Assembly: GCA_022548915.1 (NCBI GenBank)
Contig: JAKZES010000010.1
Location: forward strand, 62,001 to 126,000
Direction: 5' to 3'
Source of the DNA: Verrucomicrobiaceae bacterium E54
GTDB taxonomy: Bacteria; Verrucomicrobiota; Verrucomicrobiia; Verrucomicrobiales; Akkermansiaceae
Length of the DNA: 64,000 bases
The position numbers and the translations under genes are program-made. The notes below the pieces were generated by a model. It was not told the origin of the DNA. It searched no databases and was given only the letters and a program-made list of their open reading frames with translations. Below, one piece after another: positions 16,204 to 23,431 of the stretch (within the stretch, counting starts at the first letter, position 1; every line of letters begins with the position of its first letter).

Positions 16204-18897
16204 TCAGCGGCCTCCCCAGTTCTTGTTCGGTTCGGGGCCGAGCCAGAGCTCGAGTTTGCCGCCCTTGGCGAATGCGGTGTGGGGGAATTGGAAGGTCTGG
16301 AGCGGCATGCCGTTGAGGCTGGCCTCCTGGATGTAGACGTTCTCCGGAGTGTTGTCATGGGTGACGATGCGGAACTCCTTGCCGGGGTAGTAGCGCGGGT
16401 CGAGTTGGATGACGATCTCGTCGAACTCGGGCGTCGTGATCTCGTACATCGGTTCCTTTGAGCAGGTGCCGCGCAGGCTGAAGAGGCCGAGTTTCATCAG
16501 GGCGCTGACGCCGCCCATCTGGCCCTGGTCCTCGTCGTGGCCGCCGTAACCGAGACTCGGGTTGGTTCCGCCGTAGGCCTGCTGGCTGACCCGCCGCACC
16601 CAATACTGGCTCATCCACGGGTAGCCGACGTGGCTGAAGACGTGGGCGTTCGAGCAACCGGGCTGGTTGGCGTAGCTGACCTTGCCCTTGCCGTAGGAAA
16701 AGACGAAGTCGGAGTCGGCCTCTTCCTCGAAGGCCTGGTTGAGCTTCTTCATCAGTGCTTCATTGCCACCCATCAGCTCGGCGAGTCCGGGGATGTCGTG
16801 CGACACGCCGAAGGTGCCCTGCCAGTCGTTGGCCTCGACCCAGCGCCCCTTCAACAGGTTCGACTCCGGGTCGTGGAACCGCTTCCAGCAGTCGATCCAC
16901 TCCTGCCATGAGGCGGCATCCTGCGGGTGGCCGAGTTCCTCCGCCATCTGCGCGAGCGCCCAGTATTCGAAGGCACCCTGAACCGCGACGCCGAGGCGAG
17001 GTGGATCCACCGAAACCTTCTCGGGAAGCTGGAGCGGATGGCTGCGCTTCATCGCCTCGTAGGCGGCCTGAGCATTCACCTTGGTCAGCAGGTTCTTCTG
17101 CCAGGTTGCGGTGATCAGGCTGGTGGCCGGGCAGCCGGTCATGATGCCGGTGTAGCCGCCGGCCGAGGGCCCGCGGGGCAGGCGGCCGCCGTCGTTCTCA
17201 TTCTGCACCAGGCAGGCGGCGAATTCATCGAGCAGCTCCGGCCACCCGAGGCCCCAGAGGATGTTGAGGTTCCACATCGTCAGCCAGTAGGCGTCGGAGT
17301 TGTACATGTGGAACTTCGGCTTTCCCTTTTCGTCCATCGGCACGGTTCGCACCTTGAGGGCGGGTTCGCCGGGTGCCCGCGGGCCCATGTAGCTCGGGTA
17401 GTCGCCGCTGACGTCATCCAGCTTGTGGCGTCCTAACAGGACATGCCAGAGGTCGGTGTAGAACTTGACGCGGGTGTCCTCGGGGCCGCCCTTGACGGTG
17501 ATCTTCCCGAGCCACTCGTTCCAGATCTCACGCGACTCCTGGCGCACCTTGTCGAAGTCCCAGTGCGGGCATTCCACCTCGAGGTTCCTGCGGGCGTTTT
17601 CGAGGCTGGTGTAGGAGATGCCGATCTTGAACAGGAGTTCGTCGCCGGGCTCGGCGTCGTAGGACAGTGCGACGCCGGCCTGCTCCTCGGGGAGGTTGCG
17701 GAGGACGTATTTCGAAAGGGCCTGCGCGTTGCCTTCGATGATCCGTCCTGCCGGCACCGGGTTGGCGAACTCCTTGAGATTGGAGAGCTTTTCCCCGGCA
17801 CCCTTCCAGCCGTCCATCCGCGTGATCGGGCGGTTGAAGTCGATGACGAAGAACACATGGCTGAGCTTCGGGCCGCCCCAGATCCGGTCGGTCATGCCAT
17901 GGGAACCCTCGACGCGGGTCGGGCTGACGAGCTTTGCCTTGCCATCGACGTAGCTCACGTTGCCGACAAAGCCACCGAGTGAGAGCAGGAGCTGCGGGTC
18001 GGCGGAACCTTCGTGCTTGAGGCGGTAGAAGGCGACCCGGTCGGTGGTGCTGTACTCGACCTGCGTCTGGTAGCGGTCGAGGAACAGCTTGTGGTATCCC
18101 GGCTCGATGATTTCGGTCTCGTGGGAGAAGGGGGATTTCCAGCCCTGCTCGCCGAGGTTCGGATTCACATCGCCGCTCACCGGCATCACGTTCACGCCCG
18201 ACATCATCCAGTTGCGGATCTGGGCGAAGCCGAGGATCTCGGTGCTGTTGTAGTTGTAGCCGCCGCCGAGCTGGTTCTTGTTCCGGGTGTAGGCGCCGGC
18301 GCTGACCATGCCAAAGGGACGGCTGCCCGGCGTGCAATAGAACCAGCGTCCGCGGCCGGTCTCTATGGTCGGATCGACGTGCGAGACGAGGTCGGTGAGC
18401 TCCCGTTTCCGGACTTCCGGCTTCGCCCCGGGATCATGATAGAGTTCGAGTTCGGAGATGCCAATCTGAAGCCCGACCCCGTCGACGCAATGCAGGGTCA
18501 TGCGGGTGACCTCGCGCGGTTCGAAGACCACGGTTCTGGGTGAGCCGTCGTTCGGAACCGCCCAGACCTGGACCTCGGAGCCGTCGCTGAACTTCAACTG
18601 GCAGGCTGCCATGTGTTCATCGGCTGAGGGCCGGTCGTAGATCACCACCTTGTTCATGGTGCGGGGTTGGTCCCAGGACAGTGTCACGGTCGGCCGGGCG
18701 ATCCCGCCCCACACGCTGAACTGGCCCTGAACGAACCACTCCTTTCCGTTGTCGGTTCCCTTGAGGCCGTCGGTGAGGCTCTCGAGATTCTGGCCATTGC
18801 CCTCGAGCGTCGCCAGCGGAGCGAGATTCTGTGCGGCGCTGCAGGCGACCGTGACGGCGAGTGAAACGGCGAGAAGTCGGGTTGGCATGGCGGTCAT
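16204..18897 (-). CDS. GH92 family alpha-mannosidase with F5/8-type carbohydrate-binding domain
   Basis: GH92 enzymes are calcium-dependent exo-alpha-mannosidases that release mannose from N-glycans or mannans. The 897-residue protein has a signal peptide (ending near SAAQ) and a discoidin/F5-8 C-like domain at about 25-155 (LTDGLKGTDNGKEWFVQGQF and WDQPRTMNKVVIYD). The GH92 catalytic part runs at about 165-890: HVDPTIETGRGRWF, TRNKNQLGGGYNYNSTEILG, LLGRHKLDDVSGDYPSYMG, GGRLPRGPSAGGYTG and GYGGHDEDQGQMGG, the last matching the GNDDxGQMS region. Its start codon overlaps the stop of the upstream transporter gene by two bases, so it is the last gene of the mannoside operon. An ATG at 18888 is an alternative start. 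Confidence 0.93.
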   Translation of the reverse strand: MTAMPTRLLAVSLAVTVACSAAQNLAPLATLEGNGQNLESLTDGLKGTDNGKEWFVQGQFSVWGGIARPTVTLSWDQPRTMNKVVIYDRPSADEHMAACQLKFSDGSEVQVWAVPNDGSPRTVVFEPREVTRMTLHCVDGVGLQIGISELELYHDPGAKPEVRKRELTDLVSHVDPTIETGRGRWFYCTPGSRPFGMVSAGAYTRNKNQLGGGYNYNSTEILGFAQIRNWMMSGVNVMPVSGDVNPNLGEQGWKSPFSHETEIIEPGYHKLFLDRYQTQVEYSTTDRVAFYRLKHEGSADPQLLLSLGGFVGNVSYVDGKAKLVSPTRVEGSHGMTDRIWGGPKLSHVFFVIDFNRPITRMDGWKGAGEKLSNLKEFANPVPAGRIIEGNAQALSKYVLRNLPEEQAGVALSYDAEPGDELLFKIGISYTSLENARRNLEVECPHWDFDKVRQESREIWNEWLGKITVKGGPEDTRVKFYTDLWHVLLGRHKLDDVSGDYPSYMGPRAPGEPALKVRTVPMDEKGKPKFHMYNSDAYWLTMWNLNILWGLGWPELLDEFAACLVQNENDGGRLPRGPSAGGYTGIMTGCPATSLITATWQKNLLTKVNAQAAYEAMKRSHPLQLPEKVSVDPPRLGVAVQGAFEYWALAQMAEELGHPQDAASWQEWIDCWKRFHDPESNLLKGRWVEANDWQGTFGVSHDIPGLAELMGGNEALMKKLNQAFEEEADSDFVFSYGKGKVSYANQPGCSNAHVFSHVGYPWMSQYWVRRVSQQAYGGTNPSLGYGGHDEDQGQMGGVSALMKLGLFSLRGTCSKEPMYEITTPEFDEIVIQLDPRYYPGKEFRIVTHDNTPENVYIQEASLNGMPLQTFQFPHTAFAKGGKLELWLGPEPNKNWGGR

Positions 18898-20309
18898 GGC
18901 AGATAATCCTTTTCGATGTCCTCAAGCGAACGCCCTGCGGTTTCGGGCATGAATTTCCAGACCATGAAGATCTGGGGCAGGACGCAGGCGGCGAAGATCA
19001 GGAACATCGCCGAAGCGCCGAGTCCGTCGCGGAGCGTGGGCACCAGTTGGGCGACGAGCCAGTCGCTCGACCACATCGTCAGGATCACGATGGCCACGGC
19101 GTGCGAGCGGATGTGGGTGGGGAAGATTTCCGAGGCGAAGATGAACTTGATCGGCCCGAGCGAGAACGCGAAAAAGGCGACGAAGCTGCAGATCAGGAGG
19201 ATGAGCAGCGACTTGTTCCCGCTGCCGAAGCAGGCGCTCATGCCAATCAGGCAGGCGATCACTCCGATGGTGCCGATCTGCAGCAGTCGACGGCGTCCGA
19301 GCTTGTCGACGAACAGCACGGCGACAATGGTGAAGATCATGTTGAAGAACCCGATCACAGCCATGCCGCTGAAGGCACCATCGGGGTTCAGGCCGGCCTC
19401 CTTGAGCAGCGAGGTGCCGTAGTAGAAGACGGTGTTGATGCCGCTTAGCTGGGCGAAGGCCGCCAGCAGCATCGCGATGACCAGCGGCTTGCGGTAGCGC
19501 GGGGCGAAGACATCGATGAAGCGATGCTGGTGGGAGTCCTCCGATGCGATCGTTTGCTCGATGGCCGAGAGTTCCTCGTCCGCTCCGGTGGCGAAAATCC
19601 GCTTGAGCACGGTCCCGGCCTGCTCGCCGCGCCCCGCCTTCACCAGCCAGCGGGGGCTTTCCGGAAGCATCGCGGCGAGGCCGAGGAAGAGGGTGCCGGG
19701 GATCAGTTCGGAGGCGAACATCGTGCGCCAGCTTTCGTTGACCAGGAACCACTCCATGAAGCCGCCCGGAGTCGCGCTGTCCCCGGCACTCGAGGACCAG
19801 CGGACGATGCCGAGGTTGTTGAAGAGCGCGATCATGATGCCGGCGGTGATCGCGAACTGGAACAGCGTCACGAGACGGCCACGGAGGTGCGCCGGGGAAA
19901 TCTCCGAGATGTAGAGCGGGCAGATCATCGCCGAGATGCCGACGCCGAGGCCGCCGAGCCAGCGGGCGAAGACCAGGAGTTCGATGTGGGTGGCGAAGGC
20001 ACTGCCGACGGCGGAGAGCCACATCAGGACGGCGGCCAGCAGCAGATTGCGACTGCGGCCGAAACGGTCGGCCAGCCAGCCGGCGAGCCCCGATCCGATG
20101 ACGGCACCCAGCAGGCCCGAGCTGACGAAGAAGCCCTCCATGAGTGGCGAGAGCGTGAACTGGGCCTTCACCGCATCGGTGGTGCCCGAGATCACGATCG
20201 CGTCGAAGCCCCACAGCAGGCCGCCGAGGGTCGAGGCGACGCAGATGAAGATGAGGAAGGGGAGGTTGGGGCGGTGGATCGGCCCCGCGGCGGAGGGAAT
20301 GGTGCTCAT
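18894..20309 (-). CDS. MFS sugar porter
   Basis: The 471-residue protein of twelve predicted membrane segments belongs to the sugar porter family. It has the markers GGLLWGFDAIVISG in segment 1, the loop DRFGRSRNLL, GVGISAMICPLYISEISPAHLRGRL after segment 4, PESPRWLVKAGR before the central loop, VDKLGRRRLLQIG, and PETAGRSLEDIE near the end. It lies between the isomerase-like gene and GH92 in one operon, so the likely cargo is mannose or a short mannoside. Proton coupling is usual for the family but not shown here. Confidence 0.92.
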   Translation of the reverse strand: MSTIPSAAGPIHRPNLPFLIFICVASTLGGLLWGFDAIVISGTTDAVKAQFTLSPLMEGFFVSSGLLGAVIGSGLAGWLADRFGRSRNLLLAAVLMWLSAVGSAFATHIELLVFARWLGGLGVGISAMICPLYISEISPAHLRGRLVTLFQFAITAGIMIALFNNLGIVRWSSSAGDSATPGGFMEWFLVNESWRTMFASELIPGTLFLGLAAMLPESPRWLVKAGRGEQAGTVLKRIFATGADEELSAIEQTIASEDSHQHRFIDVFAPRYRKPLVIAMLLAAFAQLSGINTVFYYGTSLLKEAGLNPDGAFSGMAVIGFFNMIFTIVAVLFVDKLGRRRLLQIGTIGVIACLIGMSACFGSGNKSLLILLICSFVAFFAFSLGPIKFIFASEIFPTHIRSHAVAIVILTMWSSDWLVAQLVPTLRDGLGASAMFLIFAACVLPQIFMVWKFMPETAGRSLEDIEKDYLP

Positions 20310-20324
20310 GGGAGGTGCGGCCTG

Positions 20325-22100
20325 TCAGGTCCTGACGAAGGCCTTGAGGGTGGCGCACTCGGTGCCGACCGCCTTGCCGTGCGGGCGGATCGTGTAGGAT
20401 CCTACGGCGGCGGGGACGATGAAGGTCTCGGCATAGTGAACCACAAACGGCGCGAATGCTCCGGTCGGGCTCTCGACGACGGCCTCGCGGCCCTCGATCA
20501 GGTTGAGCACGTTCACGCCGCCGCCGGTGTGGTGTTCGACGGTGCCGGTGAACCAGTGACGGCGGGTTTCGATGAACTCGAGTTCGTGGAGTCCGGTGCG
20601 TTCCTCGCGCCAGCCATCGCCGGAGGCGACCGGCTCGATGCGGTTGACCAGGTTCTCCTTCGCCCAGCTCTCGTCGCGCTCCCAGCGGATGTTCGCGATG
20701 CCGCGCTCGATGTTGATCGGGCGGGGGAGTCCGTCGAGGCCGAGGCGGCCCCAGTCCCACAGCTTGAAGGTGAAGATGTAGGGCGTGGCGCTGATCTCGA
20801 GGACCATGCTGTTGCGGCCGCTGCAGTGGCAGGTGCCCGCCGGGATTAGGAAATGGTCGTGCTTCTTCGCCGGGAAGCGGGCGACGAAGCGCTCGTCGTC
20901 GAAGGTCTTCTCCCCGCGCTGGGCGGTTCGCAGGTCGTCGATCATTTCCTCCGGGTCGACGCCCTCGCGCAGTCCGAGAAAGACCTCCGCACCCTCGTCG
21001 GCATCGAGGATGTAGTAGGACTCGTCCTGGGTGTAGTGCATCCCGAAGTGGCGTTGGATGTAGTCGGTCAGCGGGTGGACCTGGAACGACAGGTTGCCGC
21101 CGTCCATCGTGTCGAGGAAATCGAAGCGGATCGGGAACTCGGCACCAAAGCGCGAGAAGACCCTTTCGCCGAGCAACTCCCGCGGCTGGTGGAAGACGAC
21201 GTTGATCGACGGGAGTTCCATCACGGTCCCGTCGAAGTCGAGCAACAGGCTGTTTTCCTCGGGCACGCAGTCGAAGCACCAGGCGAAGTTCTCCGGTTCC
21301 GGGTCGAGGTCGCAGACCTTCCGCATCCACTGTCCGCCCCACGGGCCGGGATCGAAGAAGGGAACCACCCGGAAGGGTCGCCGTGCGGCCTCGAGCAGTC
21401 CTTCGCGAACGGCCTCACCCGAGGCCATGCGCGGGTCGCCCGGTTGGTGGGTATCGAGGACGAAGTCCCATCGATCCATCAGCTCGCGCTTGAGTTTGTC
21501 GCAGACCCGCCAGTCGGTGAAGAAGGCTCGCTTGTACTGCAGGCTCCATTTCAGCCCGCGGTTCTCGACGCCGAGGTTGGAGATCTCGTCGCGGCGCATC
21601 CGCAGCTGGGCCTCCCAGCGCGCGAGGTCGGCGTAGACGAGCAGGTCGCCGGGATGGATCAGGCTGGCACCGGGGCCGATGAGGATGACGAGGGCGACCT
21701 CGGAGTGCCCGATCCGCTCCTGCATCGAGGTGATCTTCTCGGGATCGAGGAAGTCCTGCATCCGCAGGCGGGTCAACCAGCCGAAGACCGGGTCATCGCC
21801 ACCGTTGAAGGGGGCGACGCGGCGGTCGATCTCTTCGCCATCGTGAAACGCCTCGTCGCTCTGCAGGAACAGCGCTTCGGGAAAGGCGCCGGAGAGCGCC
21901 CGGGTGATTTCGTCGATGAACACCCCGCTGTAGCACTCGAACGTGAGGACGGTGCGGCGAGCCTTGCGGGTGTCCATCGCCTCCTTGAGGCGGGTGGTCA
22001 CGGCCTCCCATCCGCGGAGGCAGCAGCCGGGAACTTCCACCTTCGGAAACTTGTCGTAGTTGGGGGTCACCGGCTGGCGTGGTTCCAAATCCATTCGCAT
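20325..22100 (-). CDS. class I mannose-6-phosphate isomerase-like protein with N-terminal extension
   Basis: Type I PMI interconverts mannose-6-phosphate and fructose-6-phosphate using zinc. The 591-residue protein is much longer than ManA (about 390). The C-terminal part has PMI features: LLGERVFSRFGAEFPIRFDF, the metal site LSFQVHPLTDYIQRHFG, QDESYYILDADEGAEVFLGL, KHDHFLIPAGTCHCSG and the end domain. The N-terminal ~230 residues (VLTFECYSGVFIDEITRAL ... VRVVPFFDPGPWGGQWM-like) resemble a nucleoside-kinase-type domain, but no intact P-loop is seen. The same long form is known in Bacteroidota and Verrucomicrobiota. It overlaps the ROK gene end by 34 bases and precedes the transporter. Isomerase activity is inferred from motif and operon. 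Confidence 0.85.
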   Translation of the reverse strand: MRMDLEPRQPVTPNYDKFPKVEVPGCCLRGWEAVTTRLKEAMDTRKARRTVLTFECYSGVFIDEITRALSGAFPEALFLQSDEAFHDGEEIDRRVAPFNGGDDPVFGWLTRLRMQDFLDPEKITSMQERIGHSEVALVILIGPGASLIHPGDLLVYADLARWEAQLRMRRDEISNLGVENRGLKWSLQYKRAFFTDWRVCDKLKRELMDRWDFVLDTHQPGDPRMASGEAVREGLLEAARRPFRVVPFFDPGPWGGQWMRKVCDLDPEPENFAWCFDCVPEENSLLLDFDGTVMELPSINVVFHQPRELLGERVFSRFGAEFPIRFDFLDTMDGGNLSFQVHPLTDYIQRHFGMHYTQDESYYILDADEGAEVFLGLREGVDPEEMIDDLRTAQRGEKTFDDERFVARFPAKKHDHFLIPAGTCHCSGRNSMVLEISATPYIFTFKLWDWGRLGLDGLPRPINIERGIANIRWERDESWAKENLVNRIEPVASGDGWREERTGLHELEFIETRRHWFTGTVEHHTGGGVNVLNLIEGREAVVESPTGAFAPFVVHYAETFIVPAAVGSYTIRPHGKAVGTECATLKAFVRT

Positions 22101-23005
22101 CCGATCAGTGCGGCGTGGTCGCCAAGGGTGCCGGCGACAATTTCCACGGGACCCCCGGGCTGGATCGCGTGGTCACGGACGAACCGCCGCACCGGCGGCA
22201 GGATGATTTCGGCCGCCGCCATGATGCCGCCGCCGATGACGACTCGCCCGGGGTCGAACGCCTGGATCAGGTTGAGGGTGAGCGCGCCCCAGGCTTCGAG
22301 GGCGTGGTCGCGGATCGTGCAGGCCAGCGGATCGCCCTGGGCGGCGTGCGAAAACAAGGCCTGATAGTCGACTGGGGACACGTTCGACAGAGAACTGGCG
22401 CCGAATTCCGGATGGGCGGCAACCCGCTCTGGCAGGGCCCAGGTGGCGACCTGTCCCTCGGTGCAGCCGGGAGCCACGCGGTCACTGCCCGGAGAGCCGA
22501 GATGAGTGATGGAGAGTCCTCCCAGGGTGCCCGCCATGCCGGTCCGGCCGCGGACCGGGTATCCGTTCTGGATCACGCCCGTGCCGATGCCGGTGCCGAG
22601 CGTGATCATGACCAGATCATCGGAGCCCTTGCCGGCACCCGCCTGCCACTCGCCGATGGCCGCCGCCCGGGCGTCGCCATCCAGCAGTAGCGGAAGCCCG
22701 AACCGCTCTTCCGCCCGTGAGCAGAAGTCCTCATCGGTCACGTCCTCGAACTTGCCGAAGGCCCGGGTCGCCCGTCGCAGACCGGGATCGATGATGAGTG
22801 GCAGTGCCCATACCATGGCGTCGATCGCTTGCCGACGGACCCCCGACGTCCGGCACAAGTCGGTGACGGCTTGATCGAGCGTCGGGAACCACTCGGCGCT
22901 CGGGAGATGGGCCATCGAGTCGACCACCGTTGAGGCGACGACACATCCTTCGTCAATCAAGCCCAGCTTGATCCGCGTTCCACCGAAATCTCCCCCGAGG
23001 ATCAC
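22067..23005 (-). CDS. ROK family sugar kinase
   Basis: The 312-residue protein likely phosphorylates a hexose, from context mannose, at C6. It has the phosphate-binding motif GGDFGGTRIKLGL at the N-terminus, the ROK core VMITLGTGIGTGVIQNGYPVRG, GMAGTLGG, and the adenosine motif RVVIGGGIMAAAEIILPPV. The zinc motif of canonical ROK proteins (CxCGxxGC) is not present: only one Cys remains in APGCTEGQVATWA. That form is seen in zinc-free ROK relatives, so loss of activity need not follow. It is the first gene of the four-gene mannoside operon. A 277-bp MITE-like element ends 43 bases before its start codon. Confidence 0.9.
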   Translation of the reverse strand: MILGGDFGGTRIKLGLIDEGCVVASTVVDSMAHLPSAEWFPTLDQAVTDLCRTSGVRRQAIDAMVWALPLIIDPGLRRATRAFGKFEDVTDEDFCSRAEERFGLPLLLDGDARAAAIGEWQAGAGKGSDDLVMITLGTGIGTGVIQNGYPVRGRTGMAGTLGGLSITHLGSPGSDRVAPGCTEGQVATWALPERVAAHPEFGASSLSNVSPVDYQALFSHAAQGDPLACTIRDHALEAWGALTLNLIQAFDPGRVVIGGGIMAAAEIILPPVRRFVRDHAIQPGGPVEIVAGTLGDHAALIGCEWIWNHASR

Positions 23006-23039
23006 CTCGCCTGAGTAGGGGGGCTGGTGGCTTGCTGCA

Positions 23040-23048
23040 ATCCGAATC
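23040..23048. repeat. 9-bp target-site duplication, left
   Basis: ATCCGAATC directly abuts the left end of the MITE-like element and is repeated exactly at 23326-23334 on the other side. Confidence 0.85.
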
Positions 23049-23325
23049 GGGTGTCACTGAAAGTGGTGGGCATGGCCGGGACTTGCCGGCCGCGAGGCGT
23101 CCCCCCTCTAGAGTGCGGCGATTCATCGCCGCTTTGGCGAAGCATTTCAATGCGAGCCGGGCCACCGGCGATGAATCGCCGCACTCCAGATTTTCCGGAG
23201 GCTCGCCATCCGGGGCGGAGTGAAGCCGGGGAGCAAGGGAGGGACACCGGGCGTGAAACGTCCGGCCGCGGACCGCTGCTTCGCGGTCACCCCAACCGCT
23301 CTGCCCACCACTTTCAGTGACACCC
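23049..23325. mobile_element. MITE-like non-autonomous element, complete copy A
   Basis: The 277-base unit has perfect 24-bp terminal inverted repeats (23049-23072 starting GGGTGTCACTGAAAG, and 23302-23325 ending CTTTCAGTGACACCC). It is flanked by an exact 9-bp duplication ATCCGAATC. Inside is a second perfect 21-bp inverted repeat (23111-23131 against 23166-23186, GAGTGCGGCGATTCATCGCCG type) with a 34-base loop. No frame in it encodes a transposase. The right 226 bases recur at 43254-43505. It lies in the intergenic region before the mannoside operon and the divergent glycosidase. Confidence 0.88.
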
Positions 23326-23334
23326 ATCCGAATC
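23326..23334. repeat. 9-bp target-site duplication, right
   Basis: Exact copy of ATCCGAATC at 23040-23048, adjacent to the right terminal inverted repeat. Confidence 0.85.
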
Positions 23335-23431
23335 CCCGCGTGAGTCGTCGAACCCATGCTGTTGCGGCGTTGCGCTATTCCGAGAAGAGCGTGTGGAAAG
23401 AGCGGGGGTCCCGGCCCCGTTGAATGTCCCG

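Noticed and set aside
18922-21342. 806-codon minus-strand open frame
   Set aside because: It runs out of frame through the sugar porter and isomerase-like genes and its protein is Arg/Pro/His-rich without motifs.
23100-23325. The dispersed repeats as a CRISPR array
   Set aside because: The repeats are not regularly spaced, they form inverted pairs, and no cas gene is present.
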